Shown one piece after another: positions 34,160 to 44,509 of a stretch of DNA of 64,000 nt. This DNA is from Hordeum vulgare subsp. vulgare (lineage: Eukaryota; Streptophyta; Magnoliopsida; Poales; Poaceae). Within the stretch, counting starts at the first letter, position 1. Each line of letters begins with the position of its first letter. The DNA is taken from NCBI RefSeq assembly GCF_904849725.1, contig NC_058520.1, positions 538,956,083 to 539,020,082 on the forward strand. Reading direction: 5' to 3'. Below the pieces are notes generated by a model. That model did not search any database. It was not told where the DNA came from and was given only the letters and a program-made list of their open reading frames with translations. Both the position numbers and the translations under genes were made by a program.

Positions 34160-37100
34160 CTAGCATAATACCCGTGCTTTGCCACGGATTGACAAATATA
34201 TAGAATGAGTCGATGATTAAATAATAATTGATTAAAGGACTGTTAATTTTACTTCACTGATTTTGACCAAAATACATGTACAAGTTCCATTAATTTTTTA
34301 TTCAAAAAATGTTGAGCTAAGTAGACAATGAATATAAATCCAGCCTAGTTAAAACTATTATATCTTAATCTTTCGTACAAAGCTATAGCAGTAAAAAACT
34401 TCTATGTCTGTTGATAGAACTACAATAAATATGCCTAATTGAAACTATTATATCATTTTTACAAATTCAATACGCCACAACAGTAACACAAACTTTAACT
34501 AATGTGCTCATAAGAAGGGGTTTGAAGTCACAAACTTTTTGACCAATACCATTTCGATTCACCACATATTGTTAACTCCTTCCTCACAGATCCAACATTT
34601 GTGTCTCCTTGTATTCTAGTAGATCATATAATGTAATATATACAATTTATTATCACTACCAATGCGAGCAATTCATAAGTCAAATATGTTATATTTATAG
34701 GGTGAAAATAGTGTCTTGGGTTACCGGAACATGCCCATATTCCATCACATCGATAAAGGTAAAACAACACAAAATGGCCTCGTCGCTCGAGCTCTGCCCT
34801 AATGTATGACAACTTTCATTAGACTTTTGCTTAATCAAAAAACCAGTCTCTAACTTCACTTCCATCGGATAGTTGATCTGTCGTTAAGATCTGAAACAAA
34901 AAACAACTCAATCAACACCTAGCATTGGTGGTATGTAACCTACTTGTGTGCTTATTCATAATAATACAATCACTGCAGCTACAACTATTGCATGAAGAAT
35001 CAAGGAGAAAAACGATGAAACATATACGTTTTAATTAGTGTCGTGCAAAGCAGGCTTTTGCCTCACTTTATATTTAAAGAAACACGTCGTACAAGCTGGA
35101 TAGTCAAATGACTACCCAGTTTTTTGGTGAAACTAGCATATAGATGAAGCAATATTGAAATAAATTTGTAAAAAATCGTATATTTGACTACACATTTTGA
35201 ACTTGACTACACAATACTAAATTTCTGTCACCGCCATTGGACCAAACGATATAATATTATGGGACACTGTCTAACAAAGCAGATCAAAAGATACAACACG
35301 AACCTAGAACAATCGTGACACCTGGACGACACTCGATCGACGACTCCTGGGATCCACTACAACGCCTTTAAGAGGACAATGGCGCGAAGAGTCGCCCTTG
35401 TCGAGTCCAAAGAAATAGACACGTGTTTTCAACCGAAGCCCTCGCACAAGGACGAGACCCGCGATGACACGAGCCTTCATCAAGCAAGCGACATAATGCA
35501 AATAATAGATAAACAGTTTCTCATTGTTGTGTGTACATGATTATTTTATTCTACAACAAAGAAAAACATAACTTGCAAAGTACGTCATCAATTTCTTCAA
35601 TGAATTCATAAAGTTACCATTTTTCTAGCCTTCTCATTGTTGTCAACAAATTACTTTCTTGTCACCCCCTTCAATTGATGGTTGAGGCCCACATATCATG
35701 TAGTTGTTGCTGCTTTGAAAACCACAAAGTGTCTTCTTTTATATATATTCACATTGAGAAGAATTTATACAATGACAAAGGTTACTTACTTGGAGACAAG
35801 ATCATAAGAGTAAATAAGAATTTGGGGTAGAATTTTACAAATCATGTGAGACAACTTGAACCGATCCTACAAGTGAAAAAAATCATAACATTGTGGGAAA
35901 TAAAGGCACTTTCCACTTTACTCTTGTATAGCTTAAACTTGACATTTAACAAATACATTTAGAAGAAAGAATTAGCATGAGATCCTACTCATCAGAGCAA
36001 AGGAGTGCCTCATCAAATTGGTCATGATTAGTCCAGGACAAACATAATCAACCGCAATGGTAGCTCCTTCTCGACCACGTCCGAAATATACCTTGTTTGT
36101 GGCTTTTATAAACCATCATATGCAATCATATACAAACTAATAAACCTTGAATTGTTGCTTCGATTTTGTTTTGTTGAAGATTTAACACGAAAGCTCATTG
36201 CATCTTATGCAACTGAAGTGCATGACCCTCATGGTCATTGGCAAAGACTTGAGGGGAATGTAACATGCATGGGTTATGGGTTCGAAGGAACTTTTACTTT
36301 TTCTACTTATTTGTATATGTTTTCAACTATAGTTTATCATCATTTAAAAAATGTTTTTTTACAGAATAGAAAAATGACCAAGATATTCTGGGAACATGAT
36401 AGAGCATCCTGTCACTGTTGAATAACATTGCCAATGGTCAACCATATATGGAGAAAAAAGAACAATCAAGATGGTACTCTGAAGAAGTCATACCATCTCT
36501 TGATTCACATCATGTTCATGGATCATAGTCAGGCTCTCTTCTCTCAGCTTCATTGTCATCTTTTCAGCCTACAAAATCAACCACTCGTGTTCTGAATAGT
36601 TATTATAAATAAATTTCAAGAACATGTCATGGGTGAATCATTTGGGTACCATACTTAAAAGATTTATGCCTATGGGTGATTTGGTAGGTTATATCGCATG
36701 CCATGTAGAAATACATACCCAATTTGAATGGATAAATCATATTTAGAGTGTTCCAGAAGTCGCAAATAAGTCTCATCGGCATGCACAATTGAGCTACTTT
36801 GCCTTCTATCTTGCCAAGACATATAGAGCTCATTCTCAGCACACTTGGTGTCTTGCAATAAAAGAGTGATGATATACTTTATATTCTACAAAGGATTTTT
36901 ATATTAGAATGAATAATGCTTCTATTCCGTGTAGTTCATAAAGTTCATCAATTAGGTCTAGAATTTATGTTGGCAACAAAGAGAAGATCCAATTTAATTG
37001 TAAAAAGAACTGTGTTACACACATAAAGTGTAACATGTAAGCTCAATAATACTACCTTCTTCCTCAAGTCTTTGTGTCGATCATGCAATTCTTGCTCCTG

Positions 37101-37747
37101 CATACCATTTTGACAGCAATTAAAGAACATTTTAATGCAAGCAGGAGCATGCAATCTAGGCTGAGCATTATATGGAGTTCATGGTTCATCGTTATCTTAC
37201 CTCTCAGGTCAAATAGCTAAGTAGTACTTTATATACAACAAAAATATACAAAATAATCGTAAGCAAGGCAAAACCGCTGACAACACTGTATGTTAGAAGT
37301 AATTTCTTTTGAAGTGTACTAACAACACCGTGGTGTATACTTAACCTACCACTATAGAGATATGTCTTCAAGTTTTAGATTCATTCTAGCTACAATGGAA
37401 GTAACACTGCCCTGCTCCTGCATTACAAACTATTGAACTCCAATTGCTCGTCATTCAATTGTCACAAAATCACCTTAGGTCTTCACCAACTTACATGTCC
37501 CCCTCTGTATGCCATAGCATTATCCTTCTTTAACTTGAACAAAATCGTACATTTAGCAAGGAAAAAATGAAAAAAAGAACAAACTTCTCACTCTCATTTC
37601 AAAGTGTCCTTCCCACCAAGATTTTTTTTTTGAAAAATGTTTAATCCATGGGATGATTATCTTGTTCTAGTTGACTGCACATGTAAAAGAAGAATGATAC
37701 ATCTAATATAAAAGAACTAAAACACACATTAGAAATAGTAGTAGAGA
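34160..37747 (-). mobile_element. Non-autonomous Helitron (-)
   Basis: On the minus strand it starts TCTCTACTACTATTTCTAAT at 37747, preceded by A. It ends at 34160 with CCGTG-gcaaag-CACGG, a 5-bp-stem hairpin, then gtattatg and CTAG, followed by T. TC start, hairpin near the 3' end, CTAG end and insertion between A and T are the defining Helitron features. The start fits the maize-type Helitron 5' signature. Length 3588 bp. No Rep/helicase coding sequence is visible. The interior has a GC-richer piece (35300-35480) that might be captured sequence. Confidence 0.72.
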
Positions 37748-39280
37748 TGTCATTTATATGGAGCGGTTCATTTCCTCAATTGAATTGGCGTGTTAATTAT
37801 TTGGACTCGCACTACGTGTTAAATTATAAAATCTGAAATGTCGAATATTTAGAAAAAGGAAGGTTTCCATATTTCTTAGTCATATCTCTATTATCAATTA
37901 GTCATTCTGCAATTGGAAACTTTGGGTAGCAACAATAAGAAACAAGTGCTAAGCTGCTCAGGGTTGGTAGTTCTGAATCCCTGAAGCCTGAACTGTCAAC
38001 TTGCCAATAACTCTGCATATATATTAACCAGATATAAATTCAGAAGTTGTATTGTTAAGACTTCTCAACGAGCTATAGAATAGGTTCACCGAAGGTGGTG
38101 GACAATGCAATAGGAAACTATCACCTATGGCGGCGCGACACAATGATGTGGTGTCTTCTTGTAAATGTTCGCACCGAAGGACCCCGTTGCCGGCGTGGTA
38201 CATGCATGGTTGGTGCTCCCAATGGGATCCAACTTCACGGTAAGCTAACTACAAAATAAGAAATGATGTTTTATCTCGATTGGTCTATGGAACTCAACTA
38301 TAACACCTTCGATTTAATCAATACTCTCTCCGATGACAACATCTTGACGTGCAACCCCGTTAACAAGAAGTCGTATTGGCATGTGACCAACATCCACGAG
38401 GAGTGAGTTCGGCAACACGCGATGATGTCGTCGCGTCCGACCATCATAAAAAAGGAGTTCGTCCATCCAGCAACATCGTCGATGAGGTTCTCCAAGGTAA
38501 TACCAAAGAGAAATCACCATCGATGCACAACATAGTGTCGCATGTCGTAAATGGTTGATTTCCAATCCACGGATGTATCTCATCATGGATCCACCCGCAC
38601 GATCTTAGTGCCTCCACCTCGCTGTTGACTAGTCATTGTAGGACGGTCGGGGACGGTCGATCTCCCTCACCTCGTCCGTCCTGTAGTCGTGTGACCCCAA
38701 ACCGATGGAAAGGAGCCAGATCTGGACACTACCGCTGGCACCACCACCATGAGAGCACCACCACGCGCCAGCCGTGGCTCAAAGCCAACACAGCAGCAGC
38801 CAGCCACCGCTCGCACAACACTCCTGGCCGAGCTCCGTTGCATTGCATCCATGGCAGAGCCGCGCTGCCGCCTCCGTCTGCCATGTTGGCCCCATCCAGG
38901 AGGACTCTGCCATGCACCAGCACCACCTCCGCGAGCCCTCGAACATGCTTCGTCGTGCAGCTGCTGCCCGCCATGCGCCGATTCTCGAGAAGAATCATGT
39001 CATGCGGCCCGCTTGACATCTCGGCCCCATGCGAGGGAAGCCCGTCGGGAAGCACCCACCATGCTCGTCACCCTTGATGGGTGGGCACCACCACCACCAC
39101 CGGTGGCGGCGGCAACCACATGAGCATAAGGGTAGGGATTGGTGGCTAGGGTTTGGCTCCTCTGGAACCACCTGCGTGAGCATCTTGGATGGGAAAGGGA
39201 CATGTTCGTAGGTTTTCGGTTAGGTGGGTTTGCTGGGTTTTCTTTCCGGGTTCGTTTGTTTGCGGGTGGGATCGCGAGGA
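37748..39280. other. Unclassified, with GC-rich block 38600-39240
   Basis: The GC-rich block has overlapping frames on all strands (up to 150 aa), rich in Arg, Pro, Ser and His, with no motif. The lack of one preferred frame argues against a gene. Its position beside Helitron 5' ends makes captured host sequence possible. Confidence 0.3.
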
Positions 39281-39821
39281 GCAAAAAAGGGGATGAAAAA
39301 AGACCAGGTGGAAGGGAAGATGAAAAAACCCCAAAACGGAAGCTACCAGGCCCCCTTTGGGAGTAGAGATTATTTGCTTCCTAAAGATAATTGTACTAAT
39401 GAAGGGATCAACTAATTGATTAATTTTGGAAAGCTAGATCGATGACTTTTTGTATGTTAGGAAAGTACTGATTTGTAAGGAAAGATTGGAGAGGAAATAA
39501 ATCAATGGATTTTCTAAAAAATGCAGTAATGGAGGGATGAGTTGATTTGGTTAATTTTAGAAAAGTAGATCTGTGATCTTTTGTATGTTAGAAAAGTATT
39601 GAGTTGCAAGGAAAGGGTGGAGAGGAAATAAACCGGTGGACAAGAAACCAGCGTGAAGGGTGGTGGTGGGAGGTGAGACGGAAAAATACGAAATTGATGT
39701 CGGTGAGAGGTGAGATGAAAAAAAACCACACAAAGATGGAAGAAGATACGAAAATAAACTGATGAACGCGGGCTACCAAACCTACCATCATGACCATAAA
39801 CTCTCTATTTAGGAGTAGAGA
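39281..39821 (-). repeat. Two stacked Helitron 5' ends (-)
   Basis: Minus-strand termini TCTCTACTCCCAAAGGG at 39369 and TCTCTACTCCTAAATAGAG at 39821, each preceded by A. The sequence between them repeats itself (gtatgttag(g/a)aaagta(c/t)tga at about 39452 and 39583) and also matches 28080-28250. The single CTAG end at 34160 could in principle serve any of the ends at 37747, 39369 or 39821. Confidence 0.5.
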
Positions 39822-41109
39822 TACATTATGGCAAAGTCTTCTCTATGTATATGGTATGTGCATTTCATTGGTGCAGATGATGCAACAATTCTGGAAATAG
39901 AAGTTTTTCAACTCGATCCATGACTCGATGCCTATTTTACTTTTTATAGGAATGGTGCATATCATGACTAATTATTACTTTTATAAATGATGCTACAATA
40001 CTACTCATGTTGCCCTACCCCTCCTCCGGAGGGGCTTCAAGAGCGAAGAGGCCCTCCACGCCGTCCATTTCTAGTTGGTGTGTAGCGGGGTGTCCTCCAG
40101 CACGTCGTCCGATCTACCGAGACGAAGTGCTCTTCGGTGACCCTCATGGACAGACCATGATGGGTAGACCGCGGGTGCACCCAGGGCCACCGTCATGGGG
40201 CGGCGTTGATCGCGCCCGCGAGCGCCCTATCACACATTGCTTCACGTGTGAAGGGAAGGCCGGGCCTGTCTATTGGTGTCATCAGCCCTCATCCAGCTGG
40301 TTCGGTTGTGCTAGCCAGGTGTGTGTGTTTGGCGGTCGCAGCATCGTCACGCGCATGGACCCATTTCAGCTATTTCGTTGGCCTCATGGTGTGCGCAGTT
40401 GTTAGAAGGGCTGCTCAGCCTGATCTGTCACCTAGTCGGTTGTGTGGAGGGGGCGTTTTGTAGGTTTGGCATGGCTGACGGTTCGCATGGTTGTTGTTCT
40501 CATGGTTGCAAGAAATTCGGATCGACCGGGTGGAGGAACGGGGTTACCGATCGAGGGTCGATACCCCTTGGGAACGAGGTTCGATGAGGAGTATACTTCT
40601 TTGGGCGCTAACTAGGAACGTGGATCGCGATCCAAAGAATTTTGGGTCGATGACCCAGGTACAATATGTCGGGTCGTGGTATGTGATAGAAAGATACTAA
40701 TATCCCTTCCGTGACCTTTAAAAAAGGGCACGTGCATTGTAATGGGTGACAGAACTATATATTGACCGCTTATTGCATTAAAAAAACTATGTATTGACCG
40801 CTTATTACATTAAATGTTTAATGCATGGAGATTTCGACCATCTTGACACTCTTGTTGATGTACAATTGTTAAATAATAATCTAACACTTTATGAGGTATT
40901 TTGACATTCATAATTATAATTGTAGTGCACATACTAATTGTGACATGGTAAATTCTTCCGAGAAGAAAATGTAACCATCTATGTGAATTCACTATTAGGG
41001 CTAGTTATGAATGGAGTAGCATCATTCGTTAATGTCATTTCATTCAAATAAGCATGAAGATATTGGTTTGACTGCCTGGAAGAAGAAACAAAAGCATTAT
41101 TATGCTTCA
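39822..41109. other. Unclassified sequence
   Basis: A GC-rich part (40000-40700) has overlapping arginine-rich frames without motifs. A 30-bp direct repeat (tattgaccgcttatt(g/a)catta) lies at about 40757-40812. Nothing else supported. Confidence 0.35.
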
Positions 41110-41952
41110 AAATGGCTAGAAAAAATACATGTCCGAAGAGAAAGATAATAGTAAATAAACAGTAGCAATATTTTTAGTGTTTTTAGAATATGATTTATGA
41201 AGACTTGGAGCATAGTTTTTGCTAGAGGCTTATCTCTCATAAAAAGCATACGATGGGTAAACGAATTACTATTGAACAACTTATAGAAAATCACATAGTT
41301 ATGTAATAGTTATCCATGACAATGATCACACACACCGGCATCATGTCTTTAAGCAAGTAGACCGACACCAGCCTAAATCTACTACTATTACTTCACTCAT
41401 CGACCGCTATCCAACATGCATCTAGAGTATTAAGTAAAAACTAAGTAATGCTTGAAGCAAGATGACATGATGTAGACGATGTAAACTCAACTAATATGAA
41501 TGAACCCCATCATTTTACCCTTAATGGCAACAATACAATACATGTCATGTCCTCTTGTGTCACTAGGATTGAACATCGCAAGTTTGAATCCATGACAATG
41601 CACCACTCCCGTTGATAATAAATCAATCTAGCTGGCCAAACCAAACAGATAGATCGGAGAGAAATACAAAGCTATCATAATCATGCATATATGAAAGAGC
41701 AGCAAAGACTCAATATATTTTCATGAATAATTTGAACATAAATCCACAATTCATCGGATCCCAACAAACACACTGCAAAGATGATTACATAGGATAGATC
41801 ACTCTGGGAATCACGGTGATCTTCGGCATGAAGAACATAAAGAGAGATAGACATCTAGGTACTAACTACAAACCCGTAGATCTGTGGTAGACTACTCACA
41901 CATAACCATGGGAGTAGAAAGGTTGATGTAGAGGTCCACCGTGATCGATCCC
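41110..41952 (-). repeat. Element B LTR, left part (-)
   Basis: On the minus strand this is the distal part of a type-I Gypsy LTR, matching element A's LTR in reverse (for example ctagaggcttatctctcat against the complement of 43143-43160). Its last ~200 bases are missing on the left. It is interrupted at 41952 by element A and resumes at 48961. Confidence 0.75.
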
Positions 41953-43495
41953 TGATACGTCTCCAACGTATCTATAATTTTTGATGGTTTCATGCTATTA
42001 TCTTATCAAATTTTGGATGTTTTGCATGCCTTTTATATATTTTTTGGGACTAACTTATTAACTCAGTGCCAAGTGCCAGTTCCTGTTTTTTTCCATATTT
42101 TTGACCCCTTTCAGAGGAGATTTTGAAACGGAGTCCAAACGGAAGAAAATCCCTGAAAAGATTTTTTATGGAACAAAAGAAGATCGGGAAGCTTGAGAGC
42201 CAAGGCAGGGGAGCCTCAGGGGCCCCACAAGCCCCCATCCCGCGGCTAGGGGGGTAGGCCGCGACCCACAGGCTTGTGGCCCCCCTGAGCGCCCCTGACC
42301 TAGGGTTTGCGCCTATAAATTCCCTAAAAATCCCAAAAAAATCAGGAGATCATCGAAAGTACTTTTCCGCCGCCGCAAGCTTCCGTCTCTGCAAGATCCC
42401 ATCTGGGACACGTTCTGGTGCCCTGTCGGAGGGGGGATTCGGATACGGAGGGCTTCTTCATCAACACCATGACCTCTCTGATGATGCGTGAGTAGTCAGC
42501 CATAGACCTACGGGTCCATAGCTAGTAGCTAGATGGCTTCTTCTCTCTCTTGGATCTTCAATACAAAGTTCTCCATGATCTTCATGGAGATCGATCCAAT
42601 GTAATCTTCTTTTGCGGTGTGTTTGTCGAGATCCGATGAATTGTGGATTTATGATCAGATTATCTATGAATCTTATTTGAGTTTCTTCTGATCTCTCTTA
42701 TGCATGATTTCATATCCTTGTAATTCTCTTCGAGTTGTGGGTTTTGTCTGGCCAACTAGATCTATGATTCTTGCAATGGGTGAAGTGCTTGGTTTTGGGT
42801 TCATACCGTGCGGTGACCTCACCCAGTGACAGAAGGGGTAGCGAGGCACACATCGTGTTGTTGCCATCAAGGGTAAAAAGATGGGGTTTTCATCATTGGT
42901 TTGAGATTATCCCTCTACATCATGTCATCTTGCTTAAGGCGTTACTCTATTCGTCATGAACTCAATACACTAGATGCATGCTGGATAGCGATCGATGTGT
43001 GGAGTAATAGTAGTAGATGCAGAAAGTGATAATAGTAGATGCTGGATAGTGATCATTGCCTTAGATATCGTCATGACTTTGCGCGGTTCTATCAATTGCT
43101 CGACAATAATTTGTTCACCCACCGTGATATTTTCTATTATGAGAGAAGCCTCTAGTGAACACTACGGCCCCCACGGTCTACTCCACACCATATTTTCAGC
43201 CTTACACTTTTTACTTCGTTGCACTTTCCGCCTTCAGATCTCACTTTGCAAACAATCTTGAAGGGATTGACAACCCCTTTGAAGCGTTGGGTGCAAGCTT
43301 GTTTGTGTTTGCGCAGGTACTCTGGACTTGACGAGGCCCTCCTTATGGATCGATACCTTGGTTCTCAAACTGAGGGAAATACTTGCTGCTCCTGTGCTGC
43401 ATCACCCTTTCCTATTCAAGGGAAAAGCCGACGCAAACCAGAGAAGTAACAAGAAGAATTCCTAGCGCCAAGGAAGGACTTTTGTTTACACAGCA
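41953..43495 (+). repeat. 5' LTR of element A
   Basis: 1543 bp. U3 hairpin arms CCACAAGCC (42225-42233) and GGCTTGTGG (42271-42279), inner arms CGCGGC (42241-42246) and GCCGCG (42258-42263). TATA box TATAAAT at 42314-42320. Confidence 0.92.
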
Positions 43496-43505
43496 GAAGA
43501 ATTTC

Positions 43506-43524
43506 TTGCGCCGTTGCCGGGGAG
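43506..43524 (+). promoter_or_regulatory. Primer-binding site of element A
   Basis: ttgcgccgttgccggggag, ten bases after the LTR end, is the usual form for this Gypsy group. Confidence 0.8.
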
Positions 43525-43759
43525 GATCAAGTCAAGAACTCATCCAAGTAAGTGTCGCAAACTCATCTCTTGCATTTACTTTTTTTGCCTCTCGTTTTCT
43601 TCTCCCCCACTTCTGAAAAACAAAAATTTACAAAAAAAATCTTTGCCTTTTTTTCGTTTGCCTTTTTTGTTTGCCCTTTTCTCTCGCTTGCTTTCTGTTC
43701 GCTTGTGTGCCATGTGCCTTCAATATGCTTGCATCTTCGCTTGCTGAAAATCTAGTGAT

Positions 43760-44509
43760 ATGGATCCTCATCCACTTGCTAATCTCTTTAAGAGATCCAA
43801 TTATGTTGATCCAATTGCTAGTGAGTTGAGTGCACTTGACTATCTTTATGGAGTTTTGCTTGAGATGCGTGAATCTGAAAACTGTGAGGAAGAAATTTAT
43901 GAAGTGATTCACGATGGCTCCTTGGATGAAAAGCATGATTGCAATGGTTTCACTATAAATTTTATTAGTGACAATCATGCTAAAAATATGCAAAACCCTA
44001 AGCTTGGGGATGCTAGTTTTGCTATGTCCACTACTTGTTGCAATGATCATGAGTGGGGCGATGATTTTTCTTATGATCTTGAAAATTTGTTTAAGCCTCA
44101 TGATGAATATGATATTTGCAATATTATTGAAAGTGGGTTTGGAGAATTCATGACTTTAGTTGATGATAATCCCACTAGTTTTGAAGAGCGTCAACTTTGC
44201 ATGCATGTGGATCATGAAAAGAATATCCTATGTGATAGTAACATTGTTGAATTCGAATATGATCCCACATGTAATTGCTATGAGAGAGGAAAATATTGTG
44301 GTAGAAACTTTCATGTTACCAAATCACCTCTCGTTATGTTGAGATTGCTATTGTCTCTTTCTTCTTCCTTGCATATGGCAACTATTGGTTGTCTTGACAA
44401 TCTGTTTTCCTATAAAATGCCTATGCATAGGAAGTATGTTAGACTTAGATGTGATTTTCACATGCTTTATCATGCTCTCGTTGTGCTTCAATTCTTGTCT
44501 TTTGTGTGA
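43760..44509 (+). CDS. 249-aa ORF of element A, function unknown
   Basis: It is the only long frame of element A, intact from MDPHPLANLFKRSNYVDPIA to a TGA at 44507-44509. The start is the first ATG after a pyrimidine-rich leader, about 235 bases past the primer-binding site, where gag normally begins. Residues 20-170 are acidic (EEEIYEVIHDG, FEYDPTCNC), with scattered cysteines (MSTTCCNDH, CNCYERGKYC). The last ~60 residues hold two hydrophobic stretches, around VMLRLLLSLSSSL and YHALVVLQFLSFV, that could be membrane segments. I see no zinc knuckle, protease, RT or integrase motif. Its stop is followed 52 bases later by the short hairpin that in element B follows gag-protease, so it occupies the gag-protease slot. 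It may be a strongly diverged gag or an acquired gene. Confidence 0.65.
   Translation: MDPHPLANLFKRSNYVDPIASELSALDYLYGVLLEMRESENCEEEIYEVIHDGSLDEKHDCNGFTINFISDNHAKNMQNPKLGDASFAMSTTCCNDHEWGDDFSYDLENLFKPHDEYDICNIIESGFGEFMTLVDDNPTSFEERQLCMHVDHEKNILCDSNIVEFEYDPTCNCYERGKYCGRNFHVTKSPLVMLRLLLSLSSSLHMATIGCLDNLFSYKMPMHRKYVRLRCDFHMLYHALVVLQFLSFV

Noticed and set aside
38625..39123. Arg/Ser/Pro-rich frames of 124-150 aa as a host gene
   Set aside because: Overlapping frames of similar length on both strands, no motif, no consistent start; a GC-rich composition effect.
40007..40463. 132-aa and 85-aa frames as genes
   Set aside because: GC-rich stretch with competing frames and no recognisable domain or promoter.
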